64,000 nucleotides of DNA from JBIQJD01 sp044507695 (GTDB lineage: Bacteria > Bacteroidota > Ignavibacteria > Ignavibacteriales > Ignavibacteriaceae). The notes beneath the pieces were generated by a model. The model did not search any database. It was given only the letters and a program-made list of their open reading frames with translations, and had not been told where the DNA came from. The stretch is from the NCBI GenBank assembly GCA_044507695.1, contig JBIQJD010000010.1, positions 1 through 64,000 on the forward strand, given 5' to 3'. The translations under genes were made by a program, and so were the position numbers. Every line of letters starts with the position of its first letter. Position 1 is the stretch's first letter. Below, piece after piece: positions 8,821 through 17,132 of the stretch.

Positions 8821-9780
8821 CTACTCCAGTTCATGCAGTATTTGCCGTGCTTCCTGTAATTTACTTCCTTTGTTTTCTAATACAAGATTGAAATATTTTT
8901 TTGCATCATCGGTATTGCCAAGCATCAGGTTTGCCTTCCCAATATAAAAATATGCATCATACGTTACATTGGGAAATTTACCGGAAGAGTTTAGCTCAAC
9001 TGCAGTGTTAAGATTTTTCAATCCGTTTGCTGCAGTTTGTTCATCGTATGATGGGAATAATCCAAGAAAATCTTTTTCAGCAGTTTCTAGATAAATTAAA
9101 CCTAAAATGTAATGCGAGTAAAAAATTGTTTCATCATTTTCTTTTTCTGAAATATCCCTTTCCAAATAATTTATAGCATCATCAAAATTTTTATTTTCAA
9201 TTGCTTCAAGACTTTTCTGAAAATTGTCTGTTGGTCTTCCCCGGGTTATATAAAAATCAGCTTCACCTTTAATTGAAGCATTTTCATAAGCAGCAGGAGT
9301 TACTGATTCTGAAATAAAAAACATTATCAGATAAATCAAACCAATTGATAAAGCAGCAAATGCTGAATACCGTGCTGAAATAAATTTTTGATTTTGCGTA
9401 AGCTGCGCCGGCATTTGTACACCACTGACCGCATTTTCATCCGGTGAGCTGATAAAACTATCAATTGATGAATATTCATTATTCAGAGTTTGAAATTCTT
9501 CAAGGCATACTTCACAATTCCTCAGATGCTCTTCAATAATAGGAAGCTGCACAATTATACTTTTATCTTCAGGCTCATTGCCATTCTTTAACAAAATATA
9601 ATTATACAGTTGATCATAATTCAGGTGAGAGCCTGATATTACTGCCTGCTTTATTTTATTATGCGTTTCATAAAACTGTAGCAGTTCATCATCTTCAAGC
9701 AGTTTGGTTAAAAGAATTTCTTCTGAAGATGTTAAATCATCTTTTTGCAGCAGTTCAAGTAATTGTTCTTTCTTATCCAT
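8821..9780 (-). CDS. Membrane anti-sigma factor with zinc motif and periplasmic TPRs
   Basis: The 319-residue protein has a cytoplasmic N-terminal part with the zinc anti-sigma signature His-x3-Cys-x2-Cys (H85, C89, C92), one transmembrane helix (about 138-156) and a C-terminal TPR region (about 184-319). This layout fits a protein that binds the ECF sigma factor inside the cell and another TPR partner outside the membrane. It lies between the sigma gene (55 bp upstream) and the CHAT protease gene (13 bp downstream). Function is assigned from the motif and gene order; sigma binding is inferred. Confidence 0.82.
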   Translation of the reverse strand: MDKKEQLLELLQKDDLTSSEEILLTKLLEDDELLQFYETHNKIKQAVISGSHLNYDQLYNYILLKNGNEPEDKSIIVQLPIIEEHLRNCEVCLEEFQTLNNEYSSIDSFISSPDENAVSGVQMPAQLTQNQKFISARYSAFAALSIGLIYLIMFFISESVTPAAYENASIKGEADFYITRGRPTDNFQKSLEAIENKNFDDAINYLERDISEKENDETIFYSHYILGLIYLETAEKDFLGLFPSYDEQTAANGLKNLNTAVELNSSGKFPNVTYDAYFYIGKANLMLGNTDDAKKYFNLVLENKGSKLQEARQILHELE

Positions 9781-9835
9781 CTTTATTTCTTTTTTCTATC
9801 CAATAGTAAATGGTCATCAGATAAAAGTGACAAGA

Positions 9836-10393
9836 TCAAATTCTTTTTTTCAGTTCTTCTACAGTTCTGTAAAACATTTTCTTTACAGCATCCTCTGTTT
9901 TGTTCAGTCGTTCGGCAATTTCGGCAAATTTTAAATCTTCCCAAAAACGCATTTTTAAGATTTGCTGTTTATCCTTGCTTAATATGCTCAATATATCCAG
10001 AATTTTATCGGCATCAACTTTGTGTTCCGGATTAACTTCCTTTGCAGGTATATAAAAAGATTCTTCAAGCTCCAGCGTTCGCTGCGTATTATTCTTTTTG
10101 TACCAGTTAATGAAATTCAAAAAAAGTACACGCCTTAACCAGAACTCAAGATTTTCAACTTTATGATACTGCTCGGCAAAAGCGAGGTAAACATTGTTTG
10201 CAAGATCTTCAACATCGTCCTTGTTTTTAATTTTACCGTTTCTGTGTTTTGAAAGAAAATAACTGTAAGAAATATTATGTATATAACCGGAGAGAGTCTG
10301 AAATGCATTTGAATCACCGTTACGTGATGCTTCAAACAATTCCTGCAGTTCTTTTTGGGTGAAATTTATGTAATTTAGTTTCTGCCGGTTCAA
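9836..10393 (-). CDS. ECF-type sigma-70 family RNA polymerase sigma factor
   Basis: An extracytoplasmic-function sigma factor of 185 residues with region 2 (about 22-105, including the DDVEDLANNVYLAFAE stretch) and region 4 (about 130-185, with the LKFAEIAERLNKTEDAVKKMF helix-turn-helix). It starts with TTG; no in-frame ATG or GTG lies between it and the upstream gene. It is the first gene of the sigma/anti-sigma/CHAT operon and probably autoregulates it. No typical ECF promoter was recognised upstream by eye. Confidence 0.9.
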   Translation of the reverse strand: MNRQKLNYINFTQKELQELFEASRNGDSNAFQTLSGYIHNISYSYFLSKHRNGKIKNKDDVEDLANNVYLAFAEQYHKVENLEFWLRRVLFLNFINWYKKNNTQRTLELEESFYIPAKEVNPEHKVDADKILDILSILSKDKQQILKMRFWEDLKFAEIAERLNKTEDAVKKMFYRTVEELKKRI

Positions 10394-10456
10394 TATGATG
10401 TCACTATTAAAGTGAAAAAATTTACTAAGAGTATATTATAAATCTAATATAATAAT

Positions 10457-12043
10457 ATGATAAGATTTCTTGTAATCGCTTGTGTAATTTTCACCTGCAC
10501 CGGAATTGTAACGGCACAACCGGAACTTGATCTGGAACCAAATAAGATTGAGTTTGAAGATCTTTTCAACAAACTTGAAAATGTTTTATTTATAAATAAG
10601 GGAAATGAAGTTTTAATAATTGATACAATTTATTATAACTCTGATCTTTATTATGTAAGATTTGACAAGCAGAGAACCTATCCTTTAGTTATTGAACCCG
10701 GTGATACCTTAGTAATGGATTGTATTCTTGCAGGCTTTCTCAGTGTAACCGCTGTTGATACTGTTGATACAATGTTTGTTGCAAGCAATAGCAAAGATGG
10801 TACAGAAGATATAAGAGTTAAGATTGATTTTTATGATGATGGCGATAATGCTTCTGTAAGCGGAAGTATAAGTGATGGTGAAAATTCTTTAGCTGATGCA
10901 AATGTATATTTCTTTTATGAAGGAATTTATCTTTTAAAAACTGTAAAGACTGATGCAAACGGTTTTTATTCAGCGGAACTTCCGGAAGGAAGATATACTG
11001 TTGCTGCAGAGAAAGATTCCTTCTATATGATTTTTTATGATCAGCAAAGAAATCCTTTCAATGCAAAGATTGCTGCAATATATAAGAATGAAAACAGAAC
11101 GATTGATTTTGTTTTATCCAGGATTGATTATACCGGTAATATTATTTCCGGATCGGTTTATGATTCCACAAACACCGGTTATTTAAGAAAAGCAATTGTG
11201 GTTATACGTAAAGGAAATCATAATCCTAAAAAACCCGGAGTAAACTATCTGAATTCAGAGGATGCTTATTCAACTTTTGTAAATTATGATGGTACGTTCA
11301 AGGTGCACGTAGCAGAACCTGATTATTATTTTGTGCAGTCATTTTCTGATTATTACCTGCCTGCTTATTACAAATCGGAATATTCTTCAACTGTTTTCTG
11401 GCAGCTTGCAGATTCTATTTTTATTAATGATAATATTATTGATAAAAATATATACCTGCCGAGGGATTCATCTTTTGGAGGCGGTATAATTGAAGGAAAA
11501 ATTATTATTGATGGAATTGACCCGGATTCACTGAATGGAACACTTGTGTTCGCACAATCTGCTTTGAATAATTATATCTACAGTTTTGGTTTCTCAAGAG
11601 AAAACGGTGAATTTAAAATCAACAATTTGCCGTATGGCAATTATAAATTGTTCATTCAAAAAATCGGATTTGAAAATTATTACAGTGAAACAGTAGAAAT
11701 CAGCCGGCTTCAGCCAACAATTCAAAATGTGGAAATACATGTAACACTCTCCGGCGCTGATGATAAAACATTTATGCCTGATCATGCAATGCTTTATCCT
11801 AATTATCCAAATCCGTTCAATCCATCAACCGCTATTGAATTTTTCATTCCCGCTTCTTCCGAAGTAGAATTAATTGTTTCAAATATTCTGGGAGAGGAGA
11901 TAAGTAATTTATTTCACGGTTTTCTGAGTGCGGGATTTTATTCATACAATTTTAACGGAGAACAATTAAGTTCAGGCACATACATCATTACATTAAAAAC
12001 CAAATCTGATTTCATATCACGTAAAATCCTCCTGCTTAAATAA
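10457..12043 (+). CDS. T9SS-exported protein with carboxypeptidase-regulatory-like repeats
   Basis: A secreted or surface protein. It has an N-terminal signal peptide (MIRFLVIACVIFTCTGIVTAQ), an immunoglobulin-like N-terminal part, two or three CarboxypepD_reg-like beta-sandwich units (ANVYFFYEG..., and near residues 135-430) and a C-terminal type IX sorting domain opening with YPNYPNPFNPSTAIEF and ending KILLLK. It is divergent from the ECF sigma operon with only 63 bp between the starts, so the two may share control. No catalytic motif was seen. Binding or structural role at the cell surface is likely but unproven. Confidence 0.8.
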   Translation: MIRFLVIACVIFTCTGIVTAQPELDLEPNKIEFEDLFNKLENVLFINKGNEVLIIDTIYYNSDLYYVRFDKQRTYPLVIEPGDTLVMDCILAGFLSVTAVDTVDTMFVASNSKDGTEDIRVKIDFYDDGDNASVSGSISDGENSLADANVYFFYEGIYLLKTVKTDANGFYSAELPEGRYTVAAEKDSFYMIFYDQQRNPFNAKIAAIYKNENRTIDFVLSRIDYTGNIISGSVYDSTNTGYLRKAIVVIRKGNHNPKKPGVNYLNSEDAYSTFVNYDGTFKVHVAEPDYYFVQSFSDYYLPAYYKSEYSSTVFWQLADSIFINDNIIDKNIYLPRDSSFGGGIIEGKIIIDGIDPDSLNGTLVFAQSALNNYIYSFGFSRENGEFKINNLPYGNYKLFIQKIGFENYYSETVEISRLQPTIQNVEIHVTLSGADDKTFMPDHAMLYPNYPNPFNPSTAIEFFIPASSEVELIVSNILGEEISNLFHGFLSAGFYSYNFNGEQLSSGTYIITLKTKSDFISRKILLLK

Positions 12044-12163
12044 ACTTATCTCTAAATAATTTTTTCATGTCACAGCAATCCATTTTTGTGAAGAAGATTA
12101 TAGTAAAACTTTTGCAATGATTGGATATTTCCCGCGGAAAAAAATTTATAAAGGAGATTTATC

Positions 12164-12292
12164 ATGAAAAATGATGGCTTAACTTTCGTCATTATTGTAT
12201 CGCTGATAATTGGGCTTGGAAGAATGATCTGGAGCTACATTAATCTTTTTTATGAAGTTCAGGATTTGAGGAGAAGGCTGGGTAAAAGCTGA
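12164..12292 (+). CDS. 42-residue single-pass membrane peptide
   Basis: A short ORF with a clear Shine-Dalgarno sequence, AAGGAGA, 7 bp before the ATG, which is unusually strong for this genome. The protein has one hydrophobic helix (about residues 7-27) and then a charged tail, EVQDLRRRLGKS. It stands alone between the T9SS protein and the OmpA gene. No family recognised. It could be a small membrane regulator; the ribosome binding site is the main reason for the call. Confidence 0.55.
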   Translation: MKNDGLTFVIIVSLIIGLGRMIWSYINLFYEVQDLRRRLGKS

Positions 12293-12369
12293 TCTTTCCA
12301 AAAAAAAGATTTTTTGATTATAAATCCATTGTTATTAATATCACTTTCCTTCCGCTTTGTTGCAGATAT

Positions 12370-12377
12370 TATATTTG
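12370..12377 (+). promoter_or_regulatory. Candidate -7 element for ompA-like gene
   Basis: TATATTTG matches TAnnTTTG and lies 62 bp before the start of the OmpA-like gene. The nearest TTG upstream is too close for a standard -33 element, so confidence is low. Confidence 0.3.
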
Positions 12378-12439
12378 AGCCCGGTTGAATGAGCTATATT
12401 TTTTCATAATCAATTTACAGCAGTGAAAGGACCTGGATT

Positions 12440-13894
12440 ATGAAAAAAATATTATTGCTTCCCTTTTGTATCATATTATTAATACAGGAAATTCCCGCGC
12501 AGGAAATTACCAGGAACATTAAACGTCATGCCTTTTCAGGTACATTAATGCTTGGTGCAGAAGGGGGAATGACTATCGGACTAAATGATCATGCGGATAT
12601 TCGTCCCGATATTCTTGGCAGGGGATTACTCGAATACTATTTTCCCACAACCTCTTCCGGTATTTTCAGCATAAGAGGATTTGTTACCGGCGGTTATGTT
12701 GGCGGAAAAGATTTGAATAAGCAGCCAAAAATTTTCCGTACAAATTATTTGAATTTCGGCGGCGGATTTTCTTACACTTTTTCTATTGAAGAATCAGTTT
12801 TCCCCTACGTGTTCCTTGGAGGTTCCTATAACTGGTTTGATCCGAAAGATGAAAACGAAGTGCAGCTTGCCGGAAATGTTACCGGAAGATATGACAAGGC
12901 AGAAATGAATTTTCATACCGAAGCCGGAATAAGATTTCTTCTTACAAAAGCAATAAATCTGAATTTAAATATTGGTGCTCAATGGAGCCCTAATGATAAC
13001 TGGGATGATATTACTGAAAAAGGAAACAATGATTTGATGTTGATGATTATGGCTGGAATGTCATATTCATTTTTTACTGATACAGATTCAGATGGAGATG
13101 GAATACCCGATTCTAAAGATCAATGCCCGGAAACACCTGCAAATGTTAGAGTGGATGATTTTGGCTGTCCTGTTGATTCTGATAGAGACGGTGTACCTGA
13201 TTATCTTGATAAATGCCCCAATACAAAAAGAGGTTTAGAGGTTGATGAAAACGGCTGCCCGGTTGATTCAGATAAAGATGGTGTACCCGATGAAAAAGAT
13301 AAATGTCCGAATACACCGGCAGGTGTTAGAGTAAATGAGAATGGCTGCCCTGATTCTGATGCTGACGGAGTTTTTGATGACAGGGATAGATGTGCTGATA
13401 CTCCCGCAAATGCACCTGTTGATGAAAACGGCTGCCCGAAAGATTCAGATAATGATGGAGTTCCTGATTACAAAGATAAATGCCCTAACACATCTGCCGG
13501 AGAAGAAGTTGATGAAAATGGTTGTTCAACAAAACCAAAAATAATAAAAGAACCTGTAGTATTAAGCGGTGATACAAATTTTGAATTTAATAAATCAACA
13601 TTGCTGCCGAATGCATATCCCGTTCTCAATAAACTTGCAAAAAGTATGATTGAAAATCCTGAAGCAAGATGGAGAATTGAAGGACATACAGATGCTGTGG
13701 GTTCGGATCAGTACAATATGAAACTTTCCCGCGAGCGTGCACAGGCAGTTGCTGATTATCTCGTGAGCCAGGGAGTAGATCGTATGAATCTTGAGGTAAT
13801 ACCAATGGGTGAAACACAGCCCGTTGCTTCAAATGATTCTCCCGAAGGAAGAGCTATGAACAGGAGAGTTGAAATAAAAATAATTGAACAGTAA
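12440..13894 (+). CDS. OmpA-family outer membrane protein with thrombospondin type 3 repeats
   Basis: Signal peptide (about residues 1-20), an N-terminal beta-barrel-like domain (about 25-210), five calcium-binding thrombospondin type 3 repeats (about 214-365; repeated DSDxDGVPDxxDKCPNT and VDENGCP) and a C-terminal OmpA domain (about 375-484) with the peptidoglycan-binding LSRERAQAV motif. It probably links the outer membrane to peptidoglycan. The repeat region is rich in Asp, typical of stacked Ca2+ sites. A strong terminator follows. Confidence 0.9.
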   Translation: MKKILLLPFCIILLIQEIPAQEITRNIKRHAFSGTLMLGAEGGMTIGLNDHADIRPDILGRGLLEYYFPTTSSGIFSIRGFVTGGYVGGKDLNKQPKIFRTNYLNFGGGFSYTFSIEESVFPYVFLGGSYNWFDPKDENEVQLAGNVTGRYDKAEMNFHTEAGIRFLLTKAINLNLNIGAQWSPNDNWDDITEKGNNDLMLMIMAGMSYSFFTDTDSDGDGIPDSKDQCPETPANVRVDDFGCPVDSDRDGVPDYLDKCPNTKRGLEVDENGCPVDSDKDGVPDEKDKCPNTPAGVRVNENGCPDSDADGVFDDRDRCADTPANAPVDENGCPKDSDNDGVPDYKDKCPNTSAGEEVDENGCSTKPKIIKEPVVLSGDTNFEFNKSTLLPNAYPVLNKLAKSMIENPEARWRIEGHTDAVGSDQYNMKLSRERAQAVADYLVSQGVDRMNLEVIPMGETQPVASNDSPEGRAMNRRVEIKIIEQ

Positions 13895-13912
13895 CAATTT
13901 TTTCTGATGATT

Positions 13913-13945
13913 GAGGCTGATTAATATTTAATCAGCCTCTTTTAT
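13913..13945 (+). terminator. Rho-independent terminator after OmpA-like gene
   Basis: A perfect 12-bp stem, GAGGCTGATTAA / TTAATCAGCCTC (13913-13939), with a 3-nt loop is followed by TTTTATTTATT. It sits 19 bp after the stop codon. Confidence 0.88.
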
Positions 13946-14027
13946 TTATTACTTCAGTTTGGGGATTCATTCAAATAACAATTATTTTAAACACAATAAT
14001 TATTTTCTTAAATAATGGGAGAAGAAC

Positions 14028-15278
14028 ATGTTTGATGAAAAATATAAGTTTACCTGCGTTGATAGATTTTTAAAATATGTAAAATATGATACTCAATCGG
14101 ATGAAGATTCAACTTCTTTTCCATCAACTGAGAAACAAAAAATTCTCCTTAAAGATCTTGCTGATGAATTAAAAGCAATGGGAGTTGAAGATGCCCATAT
14201 GGATGAATGGGGTTATGTAATGGGGACAATTCCAGCCAACACGAATAAAGATGTTCCCGCAATTGGTTTCATTTCACATGTTGATACTTCTCCTGCTGTA
14301 AGCGGTGCAAATGTTAATCCGCAGATTCATAAAAATTACCAGGGCGGTGATATACAATTAATTAATGATCCTAACCAGGTAATAAAAGCTGAAGATAATC
14401 CTGATTTAAAAGATATGATTGGTTATGATATTATTACTACAGATGGAACAACTTTACTTGGTGCAGATAATAAAGCCGGCGTTGCAGAAATTATGGATGC
14501 GGTAAATTATCTTCTTACTCATCCTGAAGTAAAACATGGGGCTGTAAAAATTTGCTTTACTCCTGATGAAGAGGTTGGCAGAGGCACAGAAAAATTTGAT
14601 GTTGAAAAATTCGGTGCAAAGTATGCTTACACTGTTGATGGACAAACGCGCGGTGAAGTGGAGTATGAATCTTTCAGTGCTGATGGCGTTGTGATAAAGA
14701 TACACGGAAAGAATATTCATCCCGGTTACGCAAAAGGAAAAATGGTGAACGCAATTAAAGTTGCAGCAGCATTAATTGAAAGTCTGCCCAAAAATTCTTT
14801 ATCTCCCGAGACTACTGAAAACAGGGAAGGATATGTACATTGCAATTCAATTAACGGAATGGAAGAACTTACAACTTTAAAATTTATTATAAGAGATTTT
14901 GTAACAGCTAAACTCAGGGAGCATGAAGATCTCTTAAGAGATTTAACTCAAAAAGCTGTTGATAAATTTCCCGGCGCCAGATTTGAATTTGAAGTTATTG
15001 AACAATACCGCAATATGAGAGAAGTTCTCGATCAGCATCCGCAGGTTATTGAATTTGCACAAGAAGCAATGAAGAGATTGAATATAAAACCAATCAGCAG
15101 ACCGATACGCGGCGGAACAGATGGCTCACGTTTAAGTTTTATGGGGCTTCCAACGCCAAATATTTTTGCCGGGGAACATTCTTATCACTCAAAACTTGAA
15201 TGGGTTGCAATCCAGGATATGGAAATGGCAGTAAAAGTAATTGTAGAAATTTGTAAAATCTGGGCAGAAAAATCCTGA
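14028..15278 (+). CDS. pepT: Peptidase T (tripeptide aminopeptidase)
   Basis: A cytoplasmic dinuclear zinc M20B aminopeptidase releasing the N-terminal residue of tripeptides. The metal-site motifs are visible: SHVDTSP (His and Asp of the active site), GADNKAG (bridging Asp), PDEEVGRG (general base Glu and zinc ligand), TVDG and the C-terminal EHSYHSKLEW His. Length 416 is usual. The ATG is preceded by GGGAGAAG, a reasonable ribosome binding site. The next gene follows 27 bp downstream. Confidence 0.94.
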   Translation: MFDEKYKFTCVDRFLKYVKYDTQSDEDSTSFPSTEKQKILLKDLADELKAMGVEDAHMDEWGYVMGTIPANTNKDVPAIGFISHVDTSPAVSGANVNPQIHKNYQGGDIQLINDPNQVIKAEDNPDLKDMIGYDIITTDGTTLLGADNKAGVAEIMDAVNYLLTHPEVKHGAVKICFTPDEEVGRGTEKFDVEKFGAKYAYTVDGQTRGEVEYESFSADGVVIKIHGKNIHPGYAKGKMVNAIKVAAALIESLPKNSLSPETTENREGYVHCNSINGMEELTTLKFIIRDFVTAKLREHEDLLRDLTQKAVDKFPGARFEFEVIEQYRNMREVLDQHPQVIEFAQEAMKRLNIKPISRPIRGGTDGSRLSFMGLPTPNIFAGEHSYHSKLEWVAIQDMEMAVKVIVEICKIWAEKS

Positions 15279-15305
15279 TCAACTCAGCCGGACAGGGGAA
15301 TTAAA

Positions 15306-16550
15306 ATGATAACGAAGAAAATTGCCGGAGAAAAAGTTACTGCTAAAATTCCAGAACTGATGGCACCGGCAGGAAACCAAACAATGCTTTCAGCCGCTGT
15401 AAATGCGGGTGCTGATGCAATTTACTTTGGTGCAAAAAAGTTTAACATGCGTTCCAAAGCCGGTAATTTTTCTCACACAGAGATTCCCGAAGTTGTAGAA
15501 TTCTGTAAAGAAAAAAATGTTAAATCTTATCTTACACTTAATACCATCTTATATGAAGATGAATTAACTGAAGCTGAAGAATTAATATTATTTGCAAAAA
15601 ATGCCGGAGTTAACAGTATAATTTGCTGGGATCTTGCAGCAGCAGAACTTTGCAGAAGGCACTCAATGCCATTCTGTATTTCAACACAGGGTTCCATTTC
15701 AAATTCTCTCAGTGTTTCAGTTTATAAATCTTTAGGAGCTCACAGAATTGTTCTTGCACGTGAATGTTCACTTGATGATATAAAAAAAATAAGATCAAAA
15801 ACTGATCTTGAAATTGAAGTATTTGTTCACGGTGCTATGTGCATTGCTGTAAGCGGCAGATGTTTTATGAGTCATCATCTTTTTGGGAAAAGTGCAAACA
15901 GAGGTGAGTGCATTCAGCCATGCAGAAGAGAATATGAAGTTAAAGATAATGTAACCGGGCAATCCATGGTTTTGGGTGAGGATTATGTTTTATCACCAAA
16001 AGATCTTTGCACAATTGAATTTATTGATCAGCTTATTGAAGCTGGAATTGATTCATTTAAAATTGAAGGAAGGAAAAGAAGCCCTGAATATGTTGCGCGG
16101 GCTGTATCGGTTTACAGGAGAGGAATCGATTTATATTTTGAAGGAAAGCTGAATACTGAAATTAAAAAAGAATTATTGAACGAGCTTGCTGAAGTTTATA
16201 ACCGCGGCTTTTCATCAGGGTTTTATTTTAATGTTCCTGCTTCTTCAGAATACACAAATATTTACGGCAGCAAAGCAGAAATAAGAAAAGAATTTGCGGG
16301 AAAAATTATTAACTACTACAAAAAGGCAAACGCTGCTTATGTTAATCTGATGGCTGGAACAATAAAAAAAGGAGATAAGGTTTTAATTATTGGTCCAACA
16401 ACAGGAGTTATTGAAACAAAAGTAAATAATATTATTCTTGATGATGATTTGCCTGCGGATGAAGTAAGCAAGGGAAATAAATTTACTTTTCCCTGCTCAG
16501 AATTGGTTCGTGCTAATGATACAGTCTATGTTCTGCGTAAAATTGAGTAA
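15306..16550 (+). CDS. U32 family protein, TrhP/RlhA-like hydroxylation factor
   Basis: Members of this family, annotated as peptidases, act in prephenate-dependent hydroxylation of tRNA U34 (TrhP/YegQ) or 23S rRNA (RlhA). The N-terminal ELMAPAGN, a TIM-barrel-like core, and the four-cysteine cluster in RCFMSHHLFGKSANRGECIQPCRREY-type context (about residues 178-208) are present, as is the FKIEGRKRSPEYV motif (about 254-266). Length 414 fits a single-domain TrhP. Choosing between tRNA and rRNA as target is not possible by eye. It converges on the pyrophosphatase gene with 13 bp between. Confidence 0.85.
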   Translation: MITKKIAGEKVTAKIPELMAPAGNQTMLSAAVNAGADAIYFGAKKFNMRSKAGNFSHTEIPEVVEFCKEKNVKSYLTLNTILYEDELTEAEELILFAKNAGVNSIICWDLAAAELCRRHSMPFCISTQGSISNSLSVSVYKSLGAHRIVLARECSLDDIKKIRSKTDLEIEVFVHGAMCIAVSGRCFMSHHLFGKSANRGECIQPCRREYEVKDNVTGQSMVLGEDYVLSPKDLCTIEFIDQLIEAGIDSFKIEGRKRSPEYVARAVSVYRRGIDLYFEGKLNTEIKKELLNELAEVYNRGFSSGFYFNVPASSEYTNIYGSKAEIRKEFAGKIINYYKKANAAYVNLMAGTIKKGDKVLIIGPTTGVIETKVNNIILDDDLPADEVSKGNKFTFPCSELVRANDTVYVLRKIE

Positions 16551-16563
16551 AGTTTTTGATGAA

Positions 16564-17112
16564 CTATTTTCTAAGTTCATCCTTCATTTCATTATACAAT
16601 TTTAGACTATCATTTATAATCCTGTACGCATCTTCTTTCCCGAGAAACTGTTCAACAATTACATGTTTCTCTTCAAGCTTTTTATAATCTTCAAAAAATC
16701 TTCTTAACTCAACAAGAGTGTGCGGTGGAAGATCAGAAATTTCATTAATATAATTTACAGCCATATCATTTTTTGCTACTGAAATTATTTTATCATCCTG
16801 TTCATTCTCATCAATCATATGCATAACACCAATTACCTTTGATTCAATAATGCATAACGGGTCAACATCGATTGAACAGATTACAAGTATATCAAGCGGA
16901 TCTTTATCATCGCAGTAAGTCTGCGGAATGAAACCGTAATTTGCCGGATAGTGAACTGAGGAATATAAAACTCTGTCTAACTTTAAAAGTCCGCTTTGTT
17001 TATCAAGCTCATATTTACCTTTAGATCCTTTAGGAATTTCAATAATGCCGTTAACTATCCGGGGAACATCATTCCCCGGATTAACTGAATGCCATGGATT
17101 GCTATTAATCAT
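16564..17112 (-). CDS. ppa: Inorganic pyrophosphatase
   Basis: Soluble Mg-dependent family I pyrophosphatase, hydrolysing PPi from biosynthesis. The EIPKGSKGKYELDK segment, VHYPANYGFIPQTYCDDKDPLDILV (substrate and metal site with D-x-D-P-x-D, about residues 53-77) and the GVMHMIDENEQDDKIISV block with further metal ligands are typical. Length 182 is normal. Its start is 20 bp downstream of the antiporter gene's stop, so the two may be cotranscribed. Confidence 0.95.
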   Translation of the reverse strand: MINSNPWHSVNPGNDVPRIVNGIIEIPKGSKGKYELDKQSGLLKLDRVLYSSVHYPANYGFIPQTYCDDKDPLDILVICSIDVDPLCIIESKVIGVMHMIDENEQDDKIISVAKNDMAVNYINEISDLPPHTLVELRRFFEDYKKLEEKHVIVEQFLGKEDAYRIINDSLKLYNEMKDELRK

Positions 17113-17132
17113 TTAAGAATCAATTTCTTTAG

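Noticed and set aside
5337..10393. CRISPR type III-E (Craspase) identity for the CHAT locus
   Set aside because: No CRISPR array or cas genes anywhere in the window; the CHAT protein has membrane segments, unlike Craspase TPR-CHAT.
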